Part shown: positions 15,153 through 21,506 of the stretch, piece by piece
Numbering within the stretch: the stretch's first letter is position 1
How the letters are laid out: the number at the start of each line of letters is the position of its first letter
Source of the DNA: a virus
IMG/VR virus record: IMGVR_UViG_3300034073_002040
Span: 1 to 25,645 of that record
Reading direction: 5' to 3' (one strand)
Length of the DNA stretch: 25,645 nucleotides
The notes under the pieces: model-generated
Database searches by the model: none
The model's input: only the letters and a program-made list of their open reading frames with translations
What the model was told of the DNA's origin: nothing
Made by a program: the position numbers and the translations under genes

Positions 15153-15515
15153 ATGGCCTACTTCGCACAAATTGACGACGAGGGCACCGTCCTGCAAGTC
15201 ATCAGCGTGAGCAACGCTGACGCCCCCGACCCCGCACCGGAACACTCAGAGCCGCTGGGGCAGGCGTTCATCGCCTCCCTCGGGCTTGAGGGTGAGTGGC
15301 GGCAGACCTCGTACCACGGCAGTTTCCGCAAGGCATACGCGGGAATTGGCTGGCGCTTTGACGCTGACGCTGACGTATTCATCGCCCCGCAGCCGTACCC
15401 GTCGTGGACCCTTGACGCTGACCATGACTGGCACCCGCCGACGCCGATGCCCGAGGAGGGTGGTCCCTACACCTGGGACGAGGACACGACCTCATGGGTG
15501 GAGTCGGCAATCTAG
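15153..15515 (+). CDS. Tail fibre accessory protein
   Basis: A 120-residue protein preceded by AAGGGGA (about 15139-15145). It reads FAQIDDEGTVLQVISVSN, then YHGSFRKAYAGIGWRFDADA and PSWTLDADHDWHPPTPMP, ending in YTWDEDTTSW. Proteins with this same order of motifs are widespread in marine and actinobacterial phages next to fibre genes. They are presumed structural or involved in fibre assembly, but the biochemical function is not established. Confidence 0.7.
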   Translation: MAYFAQIDDEGTVLQVISVSNADAPDPAPEHSEPLGQAFIASLGLEGEWRQTSYHGSFRKAYAGIGWRFDADADVFIAPQPYPSWTLDADHDWHPPTPMPEEGGPYTWDEDTTSWVESAI

Positions 15516-15528
15516 GGGTTACTGACAC

Positions 15529-15702
15529 ATGGCTACCCTGACCCGCCGTGACCTGACCCGCAGGCGCTCCCAGATTTACCGAGACCTGGGCACGACACCC
15601 GCCGCGCTTGACGCCAAGGCCAGGTCCACGGAGCCGCTGACCGATGCCGAGTTCTCTGCCATCGAGGAGTTGCGGGAGATCGAGTTCCTGCTCGGTCCCT
15701 AA
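15529..15702 (+). CDS. Small helical protein at end of tail operon
   Basis: A 57-residue ORF from ATG 15529 to TAA 15702, 13 bases after the previous stop, with GGGGTTA upstream as a possible weak ribosome-binding site. Translation begins MATLTRRDLTRRRSQIYRDL and ends in an acidic helix, LTDAEFSAIEELREIEFLLG. Codon use resembles neighbouring genes. It is probably a helical hairpin. No family is recognised. It is the last gene before a hairpin-rich island. Confidence 0.6.
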   Translation: MATLTRRDLTRRRSQIYRDLGTTPAALDAKARSTEPLTDAEFSAIEELREIEFLLGP

Positions 15703-15725
15703 CGTAAGAGTTAACGCCGCCGCGT

Positions 15726-15755
15726 ATCGGCCCGACCTCGATGTCGGGCACCGAT
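15726..15755 (+). terminator. Hairpin after tail fibre operon
   Basis: ATCGG-CCCGAC (15726-15736) pairs with GTCGGG (15743-15748) and CCGAT (15751-15755), an 11-bp stem with a two-base bulge (CA) and six-base loop CTCGAT. It begins 23 bases after the last tail-operon stop codon, the place of a terminator, though no T tract follows. Confidence 0.55.
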
Positions 15756-15807
15756 GGGACACTAGATCTGCGAGCCGCTGCTAGTAGCCGCTCGCACTGC
15801 CGCCGGT

Positions 15808-15826
15808 CCCCCGCCTTGTGCGGGGG
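15808..15826 (+). terminator. GC-rich hairpin before the 15857 gene
   Basis: CCCCCGC (15808-15814), loop CTTGT, GCGGGGG (15820-15826): a 7-bp perfect stem. It is the second hairpin in 100 bases, which suggests strong insulation between the tail operon and the following small gene. Confidence 0.5.
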
Positions 15827-15844
15827 CTGGTGTGCAACCTGCGC

Positions 15845-15850
15845 TAGGAT
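15845..15850 (+). promoter_or_regulatory. Possible -10 element of a near-leaderless transcript
   Basis: TAGGAT ends seven bases before ATG 15857, the distance expected if transcription began at the start codon, as in many leaderless actinobacterial transcripts. The same bases contain AGGA, which could equally be the ribosome-binding site. No good -35 box is seen at the right spacing. Confidence 0.3.
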
Positions 15851-15856
15851 GACGGC

Positions 15857-16084
15857 ATGACCCACGACCCGCTATGCCCCAATATCCCCGAACACTGGGA
15901 CGGGCAAATCCTCTGGCAGGCTTGGTGCCATTGTGACCTCATCGCCAGGGTCAGGGCCGATGAGCGGGCAAAGTACGTCCCGCCCGACCTGCCTAGGGGC
16001 GGCGAGCATGTGGACTACTGCCGCGACCTCGCTTGCTGCGGGTGCGAGGAGATTACTGAGGGCGTGATCGCCCAGATGCTTTAG
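15857..16084 (+). CDS. Small cysteine-rich hypothetical protein
   Basis: A 75-residue protein with seven cysteines (C7, C24, C26, C55, C60, C61, C63) and histidines at 3, 13, 25 and 51, so it very likely binds zinc or another metal. It stands alone between hairpins (15726-15826 upstream, 16083-16129 downstream), separated from tail and lysis genes, and may have its own promoter. Similar short Cys-rich proteins occur in actinophages but I do not recognise a named family. A role in regulation or host takeover is possible but not shown. Confidence 0.65.
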   Translation: MTHDPLCPNIPEHWDGQILWQAWCHCDLIARVRADERAKYVPPDLPRGGEHVDYCRDLACCGCEEITEGVIAQML

Positions 16085-16129
16085 TGGGATTGGGCCGCGC
16101 TTTCGAGCGATTGTGGCCCAAGGCCCACT
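16083..16129 (+). terminator. Long nested hairpin after the Cys-rich gene
   Basis: AGTGGG (16083-16088) pairs with CCCACT (16124-16129), TGGGCC (16091-16096) with GGCCCA (16115-16120), and CGCT-TTCG-AGCG (16098-16109) forms the tip with a UUCG loop. It begins inside the stop codon of the preceding gene, so it is probably a transcription terminator or a 3'-end stabiliser. Confidence 0.6.
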
Positions 16130-16148
16130 GTCTCAAGCATTAGGACAT

Positions 16149-16164
16149 CGGCACGACCGTGCCG
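16149..16164. promoter_or_regulatory. Palindrome copy 1, operator candidate
   Basis: CGGCACG-AC-CGTGCCG is a perfect inverted repeat with a two-base centre. The same half-sites recur 61 bases downstream. Its length and twofold symmetry fit a dimeric repressor or activator site in the non-coding stretch before the gene at 16361. Confidence 0.55.
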
Positions 16165-16209
16165 CTTTCCGGCGATCGGTAGCGTAGAAGTCCGGCAAAT
16201 GGTCCAGTT

Positions 16210-16225
16210 CGGCACGAGCGTGCCG
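16210..16225. promoter_or_regulatory. Palindrome copy 2, operator candidate
   Basis: CGGCACG-AG-CGTGCCG, identical to copy 1 except for one central base. Centre-to-centre distance is 61 bases, about six helical turns, so two bound dimers would face the same side of the DNA and could interact. I did not find a third copy in the window. Confidence 0.55.
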
Positions 16226-16360
16226 GTTCTCATTACCGGGTGATGACTTCCGTTTATGAGTAGTCGCTAACTTGCCAGTTCACGACATAGGCACCATGTC
16301 GGCTACCTGTGGCATCCTGTTCACCGGGGAGTTGCGACCTCCCCAGGGGAGGAACCTGCG

Positions 16361-16630
16361 ATGAGTGACCTTGTGACATTTGCCAGCGCTGGCATGGTCA
16401 ACACCGACACGCTTGACCGCGACAAGCCCCTGCTGGTCGAGTTGCTACTGCGTAAGGCACGCGACACTTTCCCCGGTGCCGAGCTCGTAGGTGAGGCACG
16501 TTTGGACCTGGGCGAAGTGTGGGCCAAGGGAGGCACAGACTCATACGACGAGGAAGATGGCGTTTGGCACCGCGCCATTCCGGATAATCTCGCGCCGTAT
16601 CGCCTCCAGATTGACGTGCGCCAGCCCTAG
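16361..16630 (+). CDS. Hypothetical protein between palindromes and lysis cassette
   Basis: An 89-residue protein starting at ATG 16361 with GGGGAGGA upstream. It reads SDLVTFASAGMVNTDTLDRD, LLVELLLRKARDTFPGAEL and VWHRAIPDNLAPYRLQIDVRQ, an alpha/beta mix, slightly acidic. No family is recognised. It is isolated by non-coding DNA on the left (276 bases with twin palindromes) and a strong terminator on the right, so it is probably an independently transcribed, regulated unit. Confidence 0.65.
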   Translation: MSDLVTFASAGMVNTDTLDRDKPLLVELLLRKARDTFPGAELVGEARLDLGEVWAKGGTDSYDEEDGVWHRAIPDNLAPYRLQIDVRQP

Positions 16631-16654
16631 CCACTTTCCAAAGCAATACCGCCT

Positions 16655-16680
16655 AAGCCCCCGACAACCTCGGGGGCTTT
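16655..16680 (+). terminator. Rho-independent-type terminator
   Basis: AAGCCCCCGA (16655-16664), loop CAACC, TCGGGGGCTT (16670-16679) followed by TCGC: a perfect 10-bp stem with A residues before and T residues after. It lies 25 bases after the stop of the 16361 gene. Symmetry allows action in both directions. Confidence 0.85.
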
Positions 16681-16721
16681 CGCATGTCGCTAATTGCTGC
16701 GTTGAGAACAGGGGGCCTGCC

Positions 16722-16964
16722 TTGACGTGCGACTACTGCGACACCGAGTTCAACCCCACCGCTACCCGGTGGCTTTGTCCTGCCTGCCACACCAAACACC
16801 CGTGCTGCGACGGGGCACCCCTTCCAGTTACCCAGGAGATAGAGAGTGGACACGCCGCAGATCGACGACTTCCTGATGTGGGCCGCGGGAGTCGTCGCAG
16901 CAATTACCGCAATCAGCGTGGGCCTCGCCGCCCTGTACCGCCTCCTGACCGCAAGCCTCAGTAA
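16722..16964 (+). CDS. Small zinc-ribbon-like protein
   Basis: An ORF of 80 residues from TTG 16722. The first 30 residues read TCDYCDTEFNPTATRWLCPACH with CxxC...CxxC spacing followed by HPCCDG, a clear zinc-ribbon pattern. After about residue 41 the frame runs 119 bases into the next gene and loses protein-like character, so the functional part is probably the N-terminal half. The start is uncertain: no ATG is available, and only a G-rich run (GGGGG, 16711-16715) precedes TTG. It is the first gene after a strong terminator. Confidence 0.45.
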   Translation: MTCDYCDTEFNPTATRWLCPACHTKHPCCDGAPLPVTQEIESGHAADRRLPDVGRGSRRSNYRNQRGPRRPVPPPDRKPQ

Positions 16965-17133
16965 GCGCCTCGATGACGTGTCCTCGCAGCTGCGCCGCAA
17001 CGGCGGATCCAGCCTGCGCGACGCCGTCGACCGCATCGAGGAACGCCAACAGATCATTCACACCGACGTCCGCGACCTGCGCGAACGCCTCGACGACCAC
17101 ATTTCTTGGCATCTAACAAAGGAATCGAAATGA
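16846..17133 (+). CDS. Membrane-anchored coiled-coil protein of the lysis cassette
   Basis: A 95-residue protein with GTG start 16846 after CAGGAG (16833-16838). Residues about 9-33 (FLMWAAGVVAAITAISVGLAALYRL) are one membrane helix, followed by an amphipathic helix rich in Arg, Asp and Leu up to the end (DDVSSQLRR, DRIEERQQIIHTDVRDLRERL). This resembles actinophage proteins placed just before the holin, such as DUF2746-type proteins, which are thought to act as holin partners or anti-holins. Overlap ATGA with the next gene supports a common lysis unit. Confidence 0.7.
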   Translation: MDTPQIDDFLMWAAGVVAAITAISVGLAALYRLLTASLSKRLDDVSSQLRRNGGSSLRDAVDRIEERQQIIHTDVRDLRERLDDHISWHLTKESK

Positions 17134-17396
17134 CATTCCGTGAATGGTTCGCGGCGAGCCCCCTCGCCTCCTGGCTGCGCGTCTTCGCGGCCGTCATCCT
17201 CTCCGCAGCTGTCGCCGACTGGTCCACCAAGGGCACCATCGACCTCGGCGCCTGGCAGACCTGGGTAATCGCCGGCCTAGTCTCCGCCCTGCCCACCGCC
17301 GTCCGCTACCTCAACCCAGCCGATATTGAGTTCGGCCGCGGCTCCTGGCGTGACGACCGCTTCGACGTGTGGCTCGAGGACGACGAAGATGAGTGA
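17130..17396 (+). CDS. Holin
   Basis: An 88-residue protein starting at ATG 17130, overlapping the previous stop. It has two hydrophobic segments, SWLRVFAAVILSAAVADW (about residues 14-31) and TWVIAGLVSALPTAVRYL (about 44-61), and a charged acidic tail ending in WLEDDEDE. Two membrane helices, small size and position directly before the endolysin make it a class II-type holin that opens the membrane at lysis time. The longer reading from 17106 lacks the overlap seen at other joints. Confidence 0.8.
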   Translation: MTFREWFAASPLASWLRVFAAVILSAAVADWSTKGTIDLGAWQTWVIAGLVSALPTAVRYLNPADIEFGRGSWRDDRFDVWLEDDEDE

Positions 17397-18057
17397 AGTC
17401 TGGCTTGACGACCTCGTGAACGTGCTGCGAAAGGCCCGCGTTCAGGTCGTGCCCATGCGGTACGAAGCAGGCCGGTACGCCGGCAAAACGTGGGCCCAGG
17501 TCGGCGCTGAGAACCGCGGGTATGCGCAGTTGCGCGGCGTCATGTGGCACCACGACGCCTCTCCCGCTGGCGACTCCGGCCGGGCCACCATCGACGCCAA
17601 CGGCTTCGGGACCCGCCCCACCGGTGCGCTCTGGTGGTGCATGTACGACGGCTTTGGCTGGGCACCCGCCGCCGCTATCTGGGTAGACCGGTACGGCAAG
17701 TGGTACGTCTACGCCGCAGGCCGCACCAACCACGCTGGCGTCGGCAACTCCACGCTCACCGGCATGAACATGGGCAACGCCTACCTCCTCGGCATCGAAA
17801 CCGACCACAACACCGGCGAGGAATGGCCCGAATCCCAAGTCAGCAGCCTTCGCCGCGGCACCGCAGCCATCATGCGCCACTACAAGCTCGACCCCACGAA
17901 GGCACTTATTGGGCACAAGGAATACGCGCCCGGCCGCAAGAACGACCCCGACGGCCTCGACATGAACGTTGAGCGCCGCCGCGTCGCACGACTCGCCAGC
18001 ACACCGCAGAACCGCTGGCGTGCCCTGCTCACCAAATGGTTCAACCGCAACCGTTGA
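17389..18057 (+). CDS. Endolysin, N-acetylmuramoyl-L-alanine amidase
   Basis: A 222-residue Amidase_2/PGRP-type enzyme that cuts the bond between N-acetylmuramic acid and L-alanine in peptidoglycan. Zinc ligand motifs are visible: H54-H55-DAS near the N-terminus and GH176-KEYA...KND186P near the end; GIETDHNTG is at about 135-143. There is no signal peptide, so export depends on the holin. After the catalytic domain there is only a short basic tail (RWRALLTKWFNRNR), with no separate cell-wall-binding domain visible, which is shorter than many actinophage lysins. ATG 17389 overlaps the holin stop region by eight bases. Confidence 0.9.
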   Translation: MSEVWLDDLVNVLRKARVQVVPMRYEAGRYAGKTWAQVGAENRGYAQLRGVMWHHDASPAGDSGRATIDANGFGTRPTGALWWCMYDGFGWAPAAAIWVDRYGKWYVYAAGRTNHAGVGNSTLTGMNMGNAYLLGIETDHNTGEEWPESQVSSLRRGTAAIMRHYKLDPTKALIGHKEYAPGRKNDPDGLDMNVERRRVARLASTPQNRWRALLTKWFNRNR

Positions 18058-18072
18058 ACCGGAAAGGGCGGC

Positions 18073-18318
18073 ATGTCCTCCCTGCTCGACAACCTTGCCG
18101 ATCCGAACTACACGTACCGCAAAGGCCCCGAATGCACCGTCGCGCTAGCGATGGAGCAGATGGACAAGGCCACCCTCGCCACCTTCCAGACAGCCATGGC
18201 TAACCCGGCGGCACCCGGCACGCAGATTGCTAAGGCCGTTCAGGAACTCGGCTATCAAGTGCGCTACGAGGCGATCCAGCGACATCGACGAGGAGCGTGC
18301 CGCTGTGGCGTCTCTTGA
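18073..18318 (+). CDS. Small phage protein with basic C-terminal end
   Basis: An 81-residue protein, ATG 18073 after GAAAGGGCGG. It begins SSLLDNLADPNYTYRKGPECTV and ends EAIQRHRRGACRCG. The end RHRRGxCxCG with a preceding helix (GTQIAKAVQELGYQVRYEAIQ) is common in short actinophage proteins resembling a helix-turn-helix; a DNA-binding role, even as a small terminase-type factor, is possible. It overlaps the metallophosphoesterase start by 14 bases, so the two are probably coupled. Confidence 0.65.
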   Translation: MSSLLDNLADPNYTYRKGPECTVALAMEQMDKATLATFQTAMANPAAPGTQIAKAVQELGYQVRYEAIQRHRRGACRCGVS

Positions 18319-19501
18319 GGAACTCGCAGCTGCCTCCCCTGACGGGCAGGTGCCTTCCGCTTCGCTACCGGCGGGATGGGCGCCGTCCGTCGCCTACGAC
18401 CCGTCCGGTAGGGCGGACGTGGTCGTACTCGGCACCGGCCAGCCCGGCGACGAGTCAACCTGGAACGACGAAGTACGCGCGTTAGGGGTTGACATACCGC
18501 CGGGCTGGTCGGTGCGGCTCGTCGAAGTCCGACACGACCCTCGAGCCTGGGTGCGGCACAACCAAGGCGAGAAAGCCACCACCGAGCCCGTCACCCGGCG
18601 CCGCTACGTCGTGGAACCCGCCAAGGCCCCCGCCCTCGACGTCGACGAGCTCATCGCCGGCATCGGCAAGAAACGCCCCACCTCAAAGCCCGTTGAGGGT
18701 GACGCCTGGGCCTACGTCCACACCATCGCCGACTGGCAAATCGGCAAAACCGCCTACGGCCTCGGCACCGAACAAACCATCCAGCGCATCCTTGACGGCC
18801 TCGACGCCTCCCTCGCCAGGCTCAAGCGCGAAGCCAAGCGCCGCCCCGTGGGCACCGTGGTGCTCGCCTCTCTCGGCGACCTCTGCGAAGGCACCACCAG
18901 CCAAGGCGGAGCCGTCCACCTCACCGCCGACCTCGGCCTCACCGAGCAGCTGCGCGTGATCCGCAGGCTCCTGCTCGAGCACGTCAAAGCCTTCGCCGCC
19001 GTGGCCGAGCAGGTCATCGTCCCCACCGCCCCCGGCAACCACGACCAGGCCCACCGGCTCATGGGCATCACCGCCCCCGCCAACGACTCCTTCGCCGTCG
19101 ACGCCTCCATGCAGGTCGCCGACGCCCTCCACCTAGCCGGCGGATACGACCACGTCCAGATCATCACCCCCGACGTGGACGACCTCACCGTCACCATCGA
19201 GGCTGAGGGCACGATCATCGGCTGCGCCCACGGGCACCAGTTCCGCGGACCCGACAAAGCCCAAGACTGGTGGGCTAAGCAAGGGCACGCCCGGCACCGC
19301 ATCGGCCAAGCCCACCTGCTCCTCTCAGGCCACTGGCACCATTTCCGAGTCTCCGACGACTCAGGGCGCGTCCACATCGGCTGCCCCACCGTCGACCCCG
19401 GCTCACCCTGGTACGACCAGCGCAACGGAGGCGGCCCCCAACACGGCGTACTCACCCTGCTCACCCGCGAGGGAGCCTGGACCGGCCTGGAGATCCTGTG
19501 A
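18305..19501 (+). CDS. Calcineurin-like metallophosphoesterase
   Basis: A 398-residue protein with GTG start 18305, preceded by GAGGAG (about 18289-18294). All metal-binding motifs are present in order: D143-W-Q (motif I, with Q where DxH enzymes have H), G191-D192 (GDLCEG), G244-NH246-D247 (GNHD), H311 (HGH) and G342-H343-W-H345 (GHWH). The first 130 residues are a separate N-terminal part (VVVLGTGQPGDES, WSVRLVEVRHDP). Members of this superfamily hydrolyse phosphoester bonds, including Mre11/SbcD-type DNA ends. Phage versions are common but their substrate is generally unknown; a nuclease role is inference. Confidence 0.85.
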   Translation: MASLEELAAASPDGQVPSASLPAGWAPSVAYDPSGRADVVVLGTGQPGDESTWNDEVRALGVDIPPGWSVRLVEVRHDPRAWVRHNQGEKATTEPVTRRRYVVEPAKAPALDVDELIAGIGKKRPTSKPVEGDAWAYVHTIADWQIGKTAYGLGTEQTIQRILDGLDASLARLKREAKRRPVGTVVLASLGDLCEGTTSQGGAVHLTADLGLTEQLRVIRRLLLEHVKAFAAVAEQVIVPTAPGNHDQAHRLMGITAPANDSFAVDASMQVADALHLAGGYDHVQIITPDVDDLTVTIEAEGTIIGCAHGHQFRGPDKAQDWWAKQGHARHRIGQAHLLLSGHWHHFRVSDDSGRVHIGCPTVDPGSPWYDQRNGGGPQHGVLTLLTREGAWTGLEIL

Positions 19502-19764
19502 AACCCATCGACCCCACCCTTGCCACCGAGGCCGTCAAAATCGTCACCGGCGACAGGCAGACCGCCTACGACCACCCGCGGAGAAACTTCGCACGCATCG
19601 CTGCCCTCTGGTCCCCGATCCTGGGCATTGAGGTAACGCCTCAGCAGGTTGCCTTGTGCTCCGTGCAAATCAAAATAGCCAGAGAAATTCACGCCCATAA
19701 GCGCGACAACGTCGTGGATGCAATCGGCTACCTGCTAACCCTCGACGCCTGCCGGGAGGACTAA
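19498..19764 (+). CDS. DUF6378-like helical protein
   Basis: An 88-residue all-helical protein with GTG start overlapping the previous stop. It carries GDRQTAYDHPRRNFARIAALW, then VTPQQVALCSVQIKIARE and DNVVDAIGYLLTL. This motif order (YDHP..N..RIA..W, then KIAREIH...DN.VD..GY) fits DUF6378, a common phage family that in fold predictions resembles MazG-type NTP pyrophosphatases. If so it may act on nucleotides during infection. Exact biochemistry is unproven. The coupling with the phosphoesterase suggests a joint role in nucleotide or DNA metabolism. Confidence 0.75.
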   Translation: MKPIDPTLATEAVKIVTGDRQTAYDHPRRNFARIAALWSPILGIEVTPQQVALCSVQIKIAREIHAHKRDNVVDAIGYLLTLDACRED

Positions 19765-19767
19765 CCA

Positions 19768-20016
19768 ATGGCCCAAAACGTCAGCCTCTGGATGAGCCTG
19801 CGCTTCGGCCAGCTCGAGGTCAACTTCTCCGCAGACGAAGTCTCCGGCTACGCCCCCGACGTCGCCAACGACATGGCAATCCACGTCGTCCGCGCCTTCT
19901 CCGAAGGCATCGCCGAACTGCGCGGCCACGGCGTTATCGGCTCAATCGACGACGACGTCGCCGACCAAACAGACGACGAGGACGACAGCGACGAGGAATC
20001 CGACGAGGACGCCTAA
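19768..20016 (+). CDS. Acidic hypothetical protein
   Basis: An 82-residue protein with GGGAGGA before ATG 19768. The first 57 residues form a compact domain (WMSLRFGQLEVNFSADEV, DMAIHVVRAFSEGIAEL). The last 20 are almost entirely Asp and Glu (DDEDDSDEESDEDA). Such acidic tails are typical of DNA mimics or of proteins that bind basic partners, but no family is recognised. It is the last gene of the rightward late transcript and is followed by a terminator. Confidence 0.65.
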   Translation: MAQNVSLWMSLRFGQLEVNFSADEVSGYAPDVANDMAIHVVRAFSEGIAELRGHGVIGSIDDDVADQTDDEDDSDEESDEDA

Positions 20017-20034
20017 ACGGCCCCCAGGCAGCCA

Positions 20035-20071
20035 GCGGCCCCCCAACCCTCACAAGGGGAAGGGGGGCCGC
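20035..20071. terminator. Bidirectional terminator between converging operons
   Basis: GCGGCCCCCC (20035-20044) pairs perfectly with GGGGGGCCGC (20062-20071); CCCT-CACA-AGGG forms an inner stem with loop. TTCG follows. It lies between the end of the rightward late genes (20016) and the end of the leftward integrase operon (20083), as expected for a shared terminator. Confidence 0.85.
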
Positions 20072-20082
20072 TTCGCCGTCTG

Positions 20083-20412
20083 TCAGCGCCGCTTGTTCAT
20101 CAGCAAGAAGCCCAGGATGACAAACCCAGCAGCAACCACAAGGGCACCCATGCCCAGCAACGTCAGGATTCCGGCAAACGGATTCCCCTGGTTCTCTAGG
20201 TCAATGCCGCCGAACATCCAGTAGATCCCTTGGATTCCGGCCAACCCAGCGATGACGAACGACACGATGATGCCCAACGTCAGCCATGGCGAAGACGACC
20301 CTGCCGGCTTAGCGGCCTGGACCACCGGCAGCCATTCCGTGCCCGTCCACACATGCCCGTTCACAATCTGACCCGGTTGATACACCACCGGCTGCGGTTC
20401 ATTCGTTGACAT
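20083..20412 (-). CDS. Two-TM membrane protein co-transcribed with integrase
   Basis: A 109-residue minus-strand protein. The N-terminus carries VNGHVWTGTEWLPV, resembling the DUF2510-type short motif found before membrane helices in Actinobacteria. Two membrane segments follow: WLTLGIIVSFVIAGLAGIQ (about residues 43-61) and LLGMGALVVAAGFVILGFLL (about 84-103), with a short basic tail. It lies 11 bases after the integrase stop, so it is probably expressed from the prophage. Membrane proteins in this position can mediate superinfection exclusion; that is inference here. Confidence 0.75.
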   Translation of the reverse strand: MSTNEPQPVVYQPGQIVNGHVWTGTEWLPVVQAAKPAGSSSPWLTLGIIVSFVIAGLAGIQGIYWMFGGIDLENQGNPFAGILTLLGMGALVVAAGFVILGFLLMNKRR

Positions 20413-20423
20413 TCATCCCCCCG

Positions 20424-21203
20424 TCACGACGCCCACGCGCCGACAGCACGCTCAAGCTCGCTGTCATCCACATGAGTGTAAATCTCAGTAGTTGAAATAG
20501 AAGCATGCCCCAGCAACTGCTGGACAGCCCGAATGTCATGCGACGCCCGATACACGTTGCCCGCAAAATAGTGCCGCAGCGAGTGAGCCGACCACTTACC
20601 CGGCAACGCCCTAGCAATACGGCGCCCCATAGCGTCCGGCGTAATCGGACCGCCATCCACATTAGGAAAGGCATACCCGCCACGCCGCTGAACCTCACGC
20701 AACTGCTCCTCAAGCAGCGGATGAATAGGAACACGACGCACCTTCGAGCCCTTGCCCGTGATCGTCAGCATCCGATCCCCGATCTGGTCCGCATGCAGGC
20801 TCGCAATCTCAGCCCGCCTCAAACCAGCGTAAGCAGCCAGCATGATCGCCAGCCTGTCCCGAGCCTCAACCTTTTCCAAGGCCTCAAGCAGCGCCTCCTT
20901 CGGCGCCTCCTTGACGGACCTTGGCGGCATCTTGATAGCCCTCGTCTTAGCCGTGGGGTCCACGCTCAGCCGGCCAGACTCAATCGCCCAGCGGTAGTAC
21001 GACCGCAGACTGGCCCTAGCCGACAATTTGGTGGCCGGCTTCCACTCAGGGTTTTCCAGCCACTTGATGATGACTTCTGGCGTCGCCGTGTCCAAGTCCT
21101 GGACCCGCGTAAATCGCTCAAGGTGCTGGACTCGAAGGTTGATGGTGCCTTCGGTGTGGTTGCCTGCCCGAAGCCAGGACTGGTACTCAGGAAAGGCAGT
21201 CAT
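20424..21203 (-). CDS. int: Tyrosine integrase
   Basis: A 259-residue tyrosine recombinase with ATG at 21203-21201. A SAM-like core-binding domain is at about 1-90 ([30 protein letters not shown]). The catalytic domain contains R129 ([13 protein letters not shown]), K151 or K154 ([12 protein letters not shown]), H207-SLR210 (HSLRHYFAG), H233 ([11 protein letters not shown]) and nucleophile Y242 (IYTHV). It catalyses integration between attP and a host tRNA gene. It is small and lacks an obvious separate arm-binding domain at the N-terminus. Upstream starts reaching 21290 would read through the G tract; ATG 21203 begins directly at the conserved part. The G run lies three bases before it. Confidence 0.93.
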   Translation of the reverse strand: MTAFPEYQSWLRAGNHTEGTINLRVQHLERFTRVQDLDTATPEVIIKWLENPEWKPATKLSARASLRSYYRWAIESGRLSVDPTAKTRAIKMPPRSVKEAPKEALLEALEKVEARDRLAIMLAAYAGLRRAEIASLHADQIGDRMLTITGKGSKVRRVPIHPLLEEQLREVQRRGGYAFPNVDGGPITPDAMGRRIARALPGKWSAHSLRHYFAGNVYRASHDIRAVQQLLGHASISTTEIYTHVDDSELERAVGAWAS

Positions 21204-21206
21204 CTG

Positions 21207-21222
21207 CCCCCCCCCCCCCCCC
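21207..21222. repeat. 16-base homopolymer C (G on the integrase strand)
   Basis: Sixteen consecutive C residues on the plus strand, ending three bases before the integrase start codon on the minus strand. Read on that strand, the G run is where the ribosome-binding site should be and could pair with the 16S CCUCC end. Homopolymers of this length slip easily in replication and in sequencing. Confidence 0.9.
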
Positions 21223-21315
21223 GCTGGTTTGGGGCTTTGCGTGTCTTGCCATGTCTTCCCCCCGGTCGTTGGTCGTGAATGAACATCCACATCTACCGCC
21301 TTTTATCTGCGCAGG

Positions 21316-21506
21316 CGCGTGATTGTGTGGACTTTGATGCTGGGCAATGCGGAGTTAGTGGACGACGACACGCCCGACACGGACAAGATTTTCATAACGA
21401 AATTGTTATAAACCTTTTGCCCGCCTTGCCCCTTATTGCTCCCGCACCTGGACTCGAACCAGGAACCACTCGGTTCATGGATTGAAGCCCTGTCCGTAAT
21501 CACGCG
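21316..21506. repeat. Inverted repeat flanking attP (candidate integrase arm sites)
   Basis: CGCGTGATT at 21316-21324 is the exact reverse complement of AATCACGCG at 21498-21506; they lie on either side of the tRNA-like core. Also CCCGACACGG occurs at 21373-21382 and 21625-21634 in direct orientation. Both could be arm-type binding sites for integrase or an accessory factor. Short repeats can arise by chance, so the assignment is tentative. Confidence 0.4.
21437..21467 (-). other. attP: Putative attP core: 3' end of a tRNA gene
   Basis: Read on the minus strand, this 31-base segment runs GGTT, then CCTGG-TTCGAGT-CCAGG (a perfect T-arm stem with the tRNA T-loop), then TGCGGGA, G and CA (acceptor 3' strand, discriminator). 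No matching 5' acceptor strand, D arm or anticodon arm lies upstream, so it is a tRNA fragment and not a gene. The place, about 230 bases from the integrase start, is what is expected for a crossover core that restores the host tRNA 3' end on integration. The T-arm resembles that of some actinobacterial tRNA-Asn genes, but the identity is uncertain. Confidence 0.8.

Noticed and set aside
21279-21485. 68-residue plus-strand ORF across attP
   Set aside because: It reads through the tRNA fragment and candidate arm sites, and its APGLEPGTTR end is a known artefact of translating tRNA 3' ends.
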